Below are positions 9,175-15,393 of a stretch of 15,393 bases of DNA, in pieces. Both the position numbers and the translations under genes were made by a program. This DNA comes from CAZVAP01 sp964625125. Lineage in GTDB: Bacteria; Patescibacteriota; Gracilibacteria; Absconditabacterales; Absconditicoccaceae. The notes below the pieces were generated by a model that saw nothing but the letters and a program-made list of their open reading frames with translations, made no database searches and was not told the origin of the DNA. How positions within the stretch are numbered: position 1 is the stretch's first letter; every line of letters starts with the position of its first letter. The DNA lies in the NCBI GenBank assembly GCA_964625125.1, contig CAZVAP010000019.1:1-15393 (forward strand). Reading direction: 5' to 3'.

Positions 9175-10308
9175 TTATTTTATAACTGATGCAACTACAT
9201 CAGCAACATTTTTATCTAATGGAGAAGGAATTATATTATCACAAGTAGGGTTTTTTACATAATTTGCTAAAGCTTGAGCAGCTTTAATTTTATGTTCATC
9301 AGTAATTTGAACTATTCTATTTTTTAAAGCTCATTTAAAAACACCTGGGAAAACTAAAACATTATTTAATTGATTTGGATAATCACTCCTTCAAGTAGCT
9401 ACAATCTTTGCACCAGCCTTTTTAGCTTCTTCAGGCATAATCTCTGGAATAGGATTTGCCATAGCAAAAATAATAGGATCATTAGCCATAGATTTTACCA
9501 TTTCTGGTTTTAAAATTCAGCCAACAGAAACTCAAATAAATACATCTGCTCATTTAATTGCATCTTCTAGTTTACCTGTAATATTTTGTGGATTTGTAAT
9601 TTCTAAAATTTGTTTTTTTATTTCATTTAAATCTTTTCTATCTTTTGAAATAATTCACTTACTATCACAAGCAATAATATTTTTTACTCCATATAAATGA
9701 AGTAATTTTACAATAGCTGTTCAAGCAGCTCCTAATCAATTTACTACTACTTTAATATTAGATTTATCTTTACCAGTAATTTTTAATGAATTTATTAAAC
9801 CTGCTAAAACTACAATAGCTGTTCAATGTTGGTCATCATGAAAAACTGGAATATTAAGCTCTTTTTTTAATCTTTCTTCAATTTCAAAACACCTAGGAGC
9901 AGAAATATCCTCTAAATTTATTCAACCAAAAGTAATAGATATATTTTTAATAGTTTTAATTATTTCTTCGGTATCCTGAGTATCTAAAACAATAGGAAAA
10001 GCATTTACCTGAGCAAATTCCTTAAACAAATTACATTTTCCTTCCATTACTGGCAATCCAGCCAATCAACCTATATTTCCTAATCCTAAAACTGCAGACC
10101 CATCAGAAATTACAGCTACAGTATTTGATTTCAAAGTATATTTATAAGCATCTTCTGGATTCTTTGCTATTTCTTTACAAGGAGCAGCTACTCAAGGAGT
10201 ATACACAACAGATAAATCATCCTTATTTTCTATTTTTGGTTTACTACAAGTTTCAACTTTTCATTGTAACTTTTCGTGCAATTTTAAACTCTCTTTAAAA
10301 TAATCCAT
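9175..10308 (-). CDS. malic enzyme, short bacterial form (oxaloacetate-decarboxylating)
   Basis: Oxidatively decarboxylates malate to pyruvate with NAD(P)+, linking C4 acids to pyruvate and yielding reducing power. The 377 aa match the catalytic core, without the C-terminal phosphotransacetylase-like domain of MaeB. Motifs in order are VVYTPGVAAPCKEI with the catalytic Tyr, SDGSAVLGLGNIGGLAGLPV, the metal-binding segment INLEDISAPRCFEIE, VFHDDQHGTAI (155-165), the dinucleotide-binding NGLGAAG (190-196), and FAMANPIPE followed by the C-terminal TGRSDYPNQLNN with the N-rich motif. TGA encodes both Rossmann glycines Gly191 and Gly196. It lies 22 bp after rlmH in the secD operon. Choosing between NAD and NADP from sequence alone is not safe. 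Confidence 0.95.
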
Positions 10309-10330
10309 TATTTAAATGTAAAAAATAAAA

Positions 10331-10780
10331 CTAATAATGATAATTCCTTCAATTAATAATTTGAAATGACCTATAAATTTGCTCCAATAAAACTAGTAAA
10401 GCTAAGGAATGTGGAAAAGTTAATTTAGATAATTGTAATTTATAGGAAATATAATTCAAAATATCTTCATCCAAACCAAAAGCTCATCCTATTATAAAAT
10501 TTATATTTATACCCTGATCTAATCTTTTTTTAATAAGACTTGTAAAACTTAATGTATCAAGTTGCTTTCAATTTAAAGATAATAACACATTAAAATCTTC
10601 GGAAAACTTTTCTAATCTTTTATTTATATTTTCTGTATCTTTTTGAATTATTTGAGACTTATTTCATAATTTAGTAGGCTTAATTTTTACAAGTTCTACT
10701 TTATTTAATCTTTTTAAGTATTCTTTAATAGCTTCATCAAAATGTTTAGAAGAATCAGCTATATAAATTATTCTTATCAT
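10331..10780 (-). CDS. rlmH: RlmH, 23S rRNA pseudouridine-1915 N3-methyltransferase
   Basis: SPOUT-class methyltransferase that methylates pseudouridine 1915 in helix 69 of 23S rRNA on assembled 70S ribosomes. The 149-aa protein (family about 155) shows FIIGGAFGLDE (95-105, the SAM-binding knot loop), LQLSKLTFPHSLA (115-127), LLEQIYRSFQI (131-141) and the C-terminal NGRNYHY. The last differs a little from the usual RGEPYHK/H ending but keeps the Tyr-His. Two glycines in the core motifs are TGA. The ATG lies 3 bp after the secD TAG (TAGTTTATG), so translation is probably coupled to secD. Confidence 0.94.
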
Positions 10781-10783
10781 AAA

Positions 10784-12361
10784 CTATTTTTTAATGTTAA
10801 ACCTCTCACCGAACCAAATTAATAACACTGGGATAGAAGGAACCATTACTACTAAAACAATAAAAATATTTATCATCATCATAGTACCAAATCATTTGAA
10901 AATATTAGTTCAAACTAAGAACAATAATAAAGCTATAAAACCAGTAGTTAAATTTCAGTCTCTAATAGCTGCTAAACTTCTTTCATAACCTTTAATAACA
11001 GCACCTCTCCAGCTTGCACCTGCAGCTAATTCTTCCCTAATTCTTTCATAAATAATAACATTTGCATCCACTGCCATACCAATATTCAACAAAATAGCTC
11101 AAATAGCTGACAAAGACAAAACAACATCAAACAATTTAATAAATCATCCTAATGCAAGAAAGAAAATAATTAAGCTTAACAAAGTAACCAATGCATAAAT
11201 AAAACCATAAGCTACCAAAAACATTATAAAAATTAAAACAACTCAAACTCAAGCAGCTATAAGAGAATTTCTAAAAGCTTTTTCTCATAATAAAGGTGAA
11301 ACTTTTTGCTCTTGTTCTAATTTTAAAGAAACTGGCATAGCACCTGTATTTAAGTCTTCAGCTAATTTTTCAGCTTGTTCAGGAGTATATCTTCAAGTAA
11401 TTTGAGCAACACCACCACAAATTTGAGTTTGAATAACTGGATCAGTTACAAGCCTATTTCAAATAAAAATTGCCATTGGTTGATGTAAATATTCTGCAGT
11501 TAATTTACAAAACATATCTCTTCATTTATCATCAAAATATATATTTACTGCAGACTCACCTGAAGGGGCTCTACTTACAGTAGCCATTTTAAATCTTTCA
11601 CCATTTAACAAATCACCATTATATTTTGCATCAACCCGAGTAGGTTTTTTCATAACAGAGATTTTAAGAAATTGATACTTATCTTTATCTTTTCCATTAT
11701 AAACATAAATATCAAAGCTATTATTTGTTTTTACTAATTTAGGATATACATAACCTGTAGACAATGATTTAGTAATATCTTCACCAAAAATTTTAACAAT
11801 ATCTTGCTTTGATAATTCAACTGGAGAAGTATTTATATTCCAAGCTCTTGGAGGAATTAAATAATCAGATACTGAATCTAGACCTTTAGTTTTAATTAAA
11901 TTTAAAATTTTTTCTGCAAGTAATTGCCTTTGGTTAATAATATCTTGAGTTAATTGACCAGTAAATGGAACTTTAAATGTCATCTGAACTGTTTTTCAAA
12001 TTAACTTTTTTGCATATTCCACATCCTTAATACCACCAATTTCTATTTCTATATAGTCTTTTCATCATAAAACTACATGTCTTGCATTATAATCAGAAAC
12101 TCATAATTTTGAAATTCTAGCATCGATATTTTTTTCTACTATATCAATTACTTTATTCCTTTGTTGAATAAACTGATTTTGATCTTTATAATTTTGTTTA
12201 TATTGAGAAAAATCCATTAAATATAAAAGTCTTACACCACCAGCTAAATCAAGACCTTGTCTTCGTTGTGTAAATCACCCCTTAAAAATAATTATAAAAA
12301 TTGAAAAAATTAAGAATCCTAATATAACATAAAAAGTAGTCAAATATTTTTTTAATTCCAT
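10784..12361 (-). CDS. secD: SecD, protein translocase subunit
   Basis: RND-type membrane protein that uses the proton motive force to help release proteins translocated by SecYEG. The 525-aa protein has one N-terminal span (about 8-27), then the signature GLDLAGGVRL (36-45). A long extracytoplasmic domain follows (about 50-350), ending CGGVAQITGRYTPEQAEKLA. Five C-terminal spans carry LNIGMAVDANVIIYERIREE (Asp432 region), the GYERSLAAIRDGNLTTG segment and GTNIFKGFGTM. SecD normally works with SecF, often as the next gene or fused. Here rlmH follows after 3 bp and no secF is in the window. It is first in a six-gene operon with a promoter at 12395-12422. AAGGA sits immediately before the ATG, too close for good spacing. 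Confidence 0.96.
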
Positions 12362-12394
12362 TCCTTATAAAAATTAAAAGCTAAAATATAATGG

Positions 12395-12422
12395 TTTATA
12401 ACTTTTTTAAAATCTTTTACAA
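12395..12422 (-). promoter_or_regulatory. promoter for the secD operon
   Basis: On the minus strand TTGTAA (12422-12417), 16-bp spacer, TATAAA (12400-12395). The predicted start near 12388 gives a leader of about 27 nt. It faces away from the strong + strand promoter 33 bp away (12455-12482). Confidence 0.55.
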
Positions 12423-12454
12423 TAAATTTAAAATATATTTTCTTATTAAAATAT

Positions 12455-12482
12455 TTGACAAATTAAAAAAAAATTGTATTAT
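12455..12482 (+). promoter_or_regulatory. strong sigma70-type promoter for a + strand ncRNA
   Basis: A perfect TTGACA (12455-12460), 16-bp spacer and TATTAT (12477-12482), with TG just upstream of the -10. No protein gene follows on this strand, only a compact structured RNA ending in an intrinsic terminator. This is the best consensus match seen in the window. Confidence 0.75.
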
Positions 12483-12488
12483 AAAATT

Positions 12489-12645
12489 GTTGCTTTTGGC
12501 ATAGGTATAAAAGCCTGCCCAAAGGTAACAGGAAAACACGTGGCTGGGAGGGGGTAGAATTTAAATGTGTAAAAATTTATGTATTTATTTACTACCCCCT
12601 CCCAGCTATGTGGAAAACAAGAGGCAGAATACTGCCTCTTTTTTT
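12489..12645 (+). ncRNA. stand-alone structured small RNA of unknown family (about 155 nt)
   Basis: The unit has its own strong promoter and intrinsic terminator and carries no convincing reading frame. A 5' hairpin pairs CTTTTGG (12493-12499) with CCAAAGG (12519-12525), with further GC/GC and AGG/CCT pairing inside. A linker AACAGGAAAA leads to a 21-bp helix. Its 5' arm is 12537-12557 (starting CACGTGGCTGGG) and its 3' arm is 12592-12612 (ending CCCAGCTATGTG), around a 34-nt A/U-only-like loop. A second A-rich linker, GGAAAACAA, leads to the terminator. The helix contains two G-U pairs on this strand that would be A-C mismatches on the other, which confirms the strand. No hallmarks of SRP RNA, RNase P, tmRNA, 6S or a known riboswitch are visible. 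The repeated GGAAAACA flanking the helix base is notable. It could be a regulatory or protein-binding RNA. Confidence 0.72.
12619..12645 (+). terminator. intrinsic terminator of the small RNA
   Basis: AAGAGGCAG (12619-12627) and CTGCCTCTT (12632-12640) form a perfect 9-bp stem with loop AATA, followed directly by more T (seven in a row counting the last stem bases). On the minus strand the same hairpin is a possible second stop behind the rpsA terminator. Confidence 0.88.
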
Positions 12646-12649
12646 ATTT

Positions 12650-12675
12650 AAAAAAAGAGCTCGTTTTGAGCTCTT
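12650..12675 (-). terminator. intrinsic terminator of the rpsO-rpsA operon
   Basis: On the minus strand AAGAGCTC (12675-12668), loop AAAAC and GAGCTCTT (12662-12655) form a perfect 8-bp stem running into seven T. It begins 6 bp past the rpsA stop and lies back to back with the + strand terminator at 12619-12645. Confidence 0.88.
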
Positions 12676-12681
12676 CACAAA

Positions 12682-13818
12682 TTATTTATCTTTTTTCTTA
12701 ATAGTTACTTTTTCTTTTTTTTCAGATGTAGTTTTTTTTGAAGTCTTTTTATTATTTAACTTCAAAGTAGCACCTGCTTTTCTACCTTTTGGATCCAATA
12801 ATATTAATTTAGCTTTAACCTTTTGTCCTAATTTCAATACTTCTGCAGGATTTGAGATAGGTTGATCTGAAATTTCAGATAAGTGAACTAATGCATTAAT
12901 ATCATCATATAGTCTAATAAATGCACCATAAGGAACAAATCTTACAACTTCTCCTTCAAATATATCACCAACTTTAAATTTCTTTGGAATAATTTTCCAA
13001 GGATCTTCCTTTAATTGTTTCATAGAGAATGATATTTTACCATCTTCATAACCAATTACTTTAACTTTTACTTTATCACCTACTTTACCAAATGCATTAA
13101 TATCATGAACATGTCAGTAAGTAATTTCACTTACATGCACCAAACCTTCCAATCAACCACCAATAGTTACAAACAAACCATAACTTGATACACCTGAGAT
13201 AGTACCTTCATAAACATTTCCAACTTTCAACTCTTTCAATATTTTTTCTCTTTCCTCTTTCAATGCTTCTCTTTCAGAAAAGATTAATCTTTTATTTTCT
13301 TCATCAACATTGATAATTCTTACTTTAAATTCCTTTCCAACCAAATCTAATAATGCTTCAAATATTTTTTCTTGATTACCATCTTCAACTCTTGGATAAT
13401 GAACTGGTGCTAATTGAGACAATGGTAAGAAACCTTTAATACCATATACATCAACTAACAAACCACCAAGATTTGCTTCTGTAGGAACAATAGTAATAAC
13501 CTCATCATTTTTTGCTTTTTCAAGGAATTCTTCCCAAACAGAGTATTGTAATAATTTTGTAACAGATACAATATAATAACCTTCATCATCTACCAACAAA
13601 GCTGGATCCAATAATTCAGCTTCAATCATAGCTCATGGAGTCAAATCTGTACCATTTCTTTCTAATTCTTTTGCTTCTTTAGCCAAGATAATACCCAAAT
13701 AAGCACCATCTTCACAAGAAACAACCACACCTTTGTTTAAATGTTTTACAACTTTACAAGATACTTTTTTACCTTTTTTAATAAAAGGAACTTGTAAATC
13801 TTCTAATTTAAAAGTCAT
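12682..13818 (-). CDS. rpsA: 30S ribosomal protein S1
   Basis: RNA-binding ribosomal protein that brings mRNA to the 30S subunit. The 378-aa protein has four S1 (OB-fold) repeats, approximately 15-75, 98-177, 195-262 and 280-350, then a Lys/Thr/Ser-rich tail (KTSKKTTSEKKEK). The third repeat has SSYGLFVTIGGGLEGLVHVS and the fourth VPYGAFIRLYDDINALVHLS, both classic S1 cores. The number is within the range seen outside proteobacteria, which have six. The frame is intact through three TGA codons. Only three of about 32 glycines are TGA, far fewer than in neighbouring genes. It is 84 bp downstream of rpsO with a hairpin in the gap, and there is no Shine-Dalgarno before the ATG. Unusually strong reliance on S1 rather than SD pairing would fit, but is inference. 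Confidence 0.95.
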
Positions 13819-13853
13819 AAAAATAAAAAGTTAAGATATAAATACTTGTCCTA

Positions 13854-13877
13854 CCTTACCAGTTTCCACCAGTAAGG
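13854..13877 (-). promoter_or_regulatory. hairpin in the rpsO-rpsA intercistronic leader
   Basis: On the minus strand CCTTACTGG, loop TGGAAA and CTGGTAAGG make a 9-bp stem with a tandem U-G/G-U pair. The + strand version would have two C-A mismatches, so selection, if any, acts on the rpsA-sense RNA. No T-run follows, so it is not a terminator. A processing site, an mRNA stabiliser or an S1/S15 binding site are possible. Confidence 0.5.
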
Positions 13878-13902
13878 AGTTAGCATGACAAAGGATAAAA
13901 TA

Positions 13903-14163
13903 TTAACCCTTAAGTTTTAATTTTTTTATAATATTTTTGTAAGATTCAAAATCTTTTTGTTTTAAGTAAGAAAGTAATTTTTTTCTTTTTGCTACTTTTT
14001 TTAATAAAGATCTTTTAGCATCAATATCTTTATGATTTTCTGCCAAATGTTCTTTTAATCTTTCAATTTCCCAAGTTAATATAGCAATTTGTACCTCTGT
14101 AGAACCATTATCCTTGTCATGCTTTCTAAATGGAGCAACAAATTCACTTAAAGTTTTTTGCAT
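13903..14163 (-). CDS. rpsO: 30S ribosomal protein S15
   Basis: Primary 16S rRNA-binding protein of the platform, also in intersubunit bridge B4. The 86 aa match the family (88-89). The conserved core is clear: DNGSTEVQIAILTWEIERLKEHLAENHKD is the helix-loop-helix rRNA-binding surface, followed by the basic KRSLLKKVAKRKKLLSYLK. Both glycines use GGN, with no TGA. It follows tRNA-Arg by 28 bp and precedes rpsA by 84 bp. In other bacteria S15 often represses its own mRNA through a leader structure. No such element is obvious in the short stretch before this gene. There is no Shine-Dalgarno before the ATG at 14163. Confidence 0.96.
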   Translation of the reverse strand: MQKTLSEFVAPFRKHDKDNGSTEVQIAILTWEIERLKEHLAENHKDIDAKRSLLKKVAKRKKLLSYLKQKDFESYKNIIKKLKLKG

Positions 14164-14191
14164 TAATACAAATTAAGTATTTAAAAGCACT

Positions 14192-14263
14192 TACCCCCAG
14201 TAGGAATCGAACCTACATCTTCCCCTTAGGAGGGGGATATTCTATCCATTGAACTATGGGGGC
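14192..14263 (-). tRNA. tRNA-Arg (anticodon CCU)
   Basis: Minus-strand cloverleaf of 72 nt: acceptor GCCCCCA with TGGGGGT, D-arm GTTC/GAAT, anticodon stem TCCCC/GGGGA with loop CTCCTAA (anticodon CCT, reading AGG), variable AGAT, T-arm GTAGG/CCTAC with loop TTCGATT. The discriminator is A73. No CCA is encoded, so a CCA-adding enzyme is needed. The first acceptor pair is G1-U72, a wobble where most bacterial tRNAs have G-C. The anticodon arm closely resembles that of E. coli tRNA-Arg(CCU). It appears to lead the rpsO-rpsA transcript. Confidence 0.96.
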
Positions 14264-14285
14264 ATAAATTATAGAAAATAAATAA

Positions 14286-14313
14286 CTTATAATAATTTGA
14301 CAAATCTTTTCAA
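14286..14313 (-). promoter_or_regulatory. promoter for tRNA-Arg and probably rpsO-rpsA
   Basis: On the minus strand TTGAAA (14313-14308), 16-bp spacer, TATAAG (14291-14286). The predicted start near 14279 would leave a tRNA leader of about 16 nt. A TATAAT at 14273-14268 is a better -10 but sits too close to the tRNA 5' end and lacks a properly spaced -35. Confidence 0.5.
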
Positions 14314-14366
14314 GAAAAATAAATCCATAGGAAATTTTCAAAAAGAAATCTAAGTTTTTAGTAGTA

Positions 14367-15296
14367 TTAAAGTTTAGTTTGTTTTACATAATTTAAAAAA
14401 CTATTAATTATATCAAATTGAACTTCATAAGTATTTGCTCAAATATGTGGCAATATAAAAACTCTATCATTTTTTAATAAATTTTTATTAATTTTTTCAA
14501 AATAGGGTTCTCAATCTACAACATCAGAAACATAAAAATCTAATTTTCATTCATTAATCAATTTCAATATATCATTTTCTTTTATTAATCAAGCTCTAGA
14601 CATATTTACAACTCATTTTACATTTCTTAATTGATTGTATCACAATAAATTCTTGTTAGTTTCAGTTCCTGGAATATGAATGGTTATATAATCACTATAT
14701 TTTAAAAATTCATCTAAATTAGAAAAAACTTGTACTCAATCTTGCTTAAATTTATTTTTTAGATCATCAAATCTTTTATCTTTAAAAATAATATCATAAA
14801 CCCCTATATTAACAGGAAATTTTTTCAAAAAATCTACCACTTTAGAACCAATCCTTCAAACTCACATTACTCATATTTTTTTATTCTCCAATGTAAAGCC
14901 CAAAGGATTCCTCTGATAGTTTCAATTTTTAAGTTTACAACCTAAAGTTAAAGCTTGTCTTACTCACATTATAAGACTGCTAATAGTAAGCTCTGCTACT
15001 GCATAAACTGATTTGTTACTAACAAAATTCTTTACTTCAATTCACCTATTTAAACAATAATCAATATCTACATTATCTACTCAAATTTGAAACAAAAATA
15101 TTGATTCCAAATTAGGGAATTTTTCCAATAAATTTTTGGTATACTTAAAATGAGCTCCTCTAGAAATGATATATTTAATTTTTTCTATATTTATCTGTTT
15201 TAAATCATCGAAAGATAAAATATGGATATAACCTTTCTCATTTAAAAATTTCAATAAATCATCTGTAAACAAAATATCTCCTACAACTAAAAACAT
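14367..15296 (-). CDS. D-isomer-specific 2-hydroxyacid dehydrogenase (SerA/LdhA-like superfamily)
   Basis: NAD(P)-dependent oxidoreductase interconverting 2-keto and D-2-hydroxy acids. The 309-aa protein has the split catalytic domain (1-100 and about 285-309) around a Rossmann domain with GVGRIG (145-150). Catalytic residues are in place: Arg234 in NMSRAGLI, Glu263 in DVVDGEPYF and His284 in LPHIGANTYE. The N-terminus ends with the usual LESIFLFQIGVDNVDID segment. Two of the three nucleotide-binding glycines are TGA. There is no ACT domain, so it is not a full-length SerA. Phosphoglycerate, lactate or hydroxypyruvate could be the substrate, and sequence alone does not decide. It starts 2 bp after the upstream gene's stop, so it lies in an operon extending beyond the window. 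No terminator is evident before the tRNA. Confidence 0.93.
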
Positions 15297-15298
15297 AA

Positions 15299-15393
15299 TT
15301 ATTTTTTTAATTTAAAAGGTCAAATACTTTCTCTATGTAACATAGTTAAAGTTCCTCAAAGTCAAAATTGTTGTCCAAGCCAATAGCCTATGC
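15299..15393 (-). CDS. 3' end of an unidentified gene (partial)
   Basis: One minus-strand frame is open from the window edge to TAA (15301-15299), giving about 30 residues that end TMLHRESIGPFKLKK when TGA is glycine. The other two frames hit TAA or TAG stops. The sequence is protein-like, with Gly and aromatic residues early and a basic tail, but too short to assign. Its stop is 2 bp from the ATG of the dehydrogenase gene, so the two are co-transcribed. Confidence 0.7.

Noticed and set aside
10794..10988. + strand frame antisense to secD
   Set aside because: Shadow of the SecD C-terminal membrane segments on the other strand.
12567..12652. Small reading frame starting in the loop of the small RNA
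   Set aside because: It would have to read through the 21-bp helix and the terminator hairpin, and its codons simply follow the structural elements.
12608..12865. + strand reading frame of about 85 codons antisense to the rpsA end
   Set aside because: It runs through two terminators and is the complement of a clear S1 domain. Its composition is not protein-like.
12682..13818. rpsA, mutS and others as frameshifted or split pseudogenes
   Set aside because: The only interruptions are TGA codons. No TAA/TAG or frame change occurs, and all motifs are intact.
884..15296. TGA as tryptophan (Mycoplasma-type code 4)
   Set aside because: TGA sites align with invariant glycines in Walker A, hairpin-helix and Rossmann motifs, not with Trp, and TGG is used where Trp is expected.
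1..15393. CRISPR arrays, insertion sequences, phage or toxin-antitoxin loci
   Set aside because: No regularly spaced repeats, transposase, integrase or recognisable toxin gene was seen on either strand.

Overview
The window is very AT-rich and reads sensibly only if TGA encodes glycine (translation table 25). That points to the Absconditabacteria (SR1) / Gracilibacteria branch of the CPR/Patescibacteria. In-frame TGA falls exactly on invariant glycines: MutS Walker A and the GRGTS signature, the endonuclease III helix-hairpin-helix, the Rossmann glycines of malic enzyme and a D-2-hydroxyacid dehydrogenase, and the RlmH IGGAFGLDE motif. Read with the standard code, almost every gene would look broken.

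Layout, left to right. Positions 1-75 may hold the end of a + strand gene. Positions 267-719 (-) encode a small acidic, low-complexity protein, divergent from nth (884-1531, +, endonuclease III). The 3' end of nth overlaps that of a convergent repair operon on the minus strand, transcribed mpg (alkyladenine DNA glycosylase) > yigZ-like > mutS (5002-1509). A structured + strand RNA candidate (about 5050-5194) separates this from a second minus-strand operon, transcribed secD > rlmH > malic enzyme > Na+/Ca2+-type antiporter > permuted papain-like (YiiX/DUF830-type) protein > membrane-anchored family 5 solute-binding protein (12361-5193). Gaps in this operon are 62 bp or less, with one TAATG stop/start overlap.

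A textbook promoter at 12455-12482 fires away from secD into a compact non-coding RNA (about 12489-12645). It has a 21-bp GC-rich helix and an intrinsic terminator, and I could not assign it to a family. It converges on the terminator of a translation block, transcribed tRNA-Arg(CCU) > rpsO > rpsA (14263-12682, -). At the right end lie a D-2-hydroxyacid dehydrogenase (14367-15296, -) and the tail of an unidentified gene.

Functionally the window combines base-excision and mismatch repair, translation, Sec export, one central-carbon enzyme and a few envelope proteins. No mobile element, CRISPR array or obvious defence locus is visible. The strongest candidates for something undescribed are the two + strand structured RNAs. 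The clearest biological pattern is that TGA-glycine is common in ordinary genes and scarce in the ribosomal protein genes. Promoters are well formed (TTGaNa, 16-bp spacer, TATAAT-like), whereas Shine-Dalgarno sequences are mostly absent. All non-coding stretches are shorter than 300 bases.
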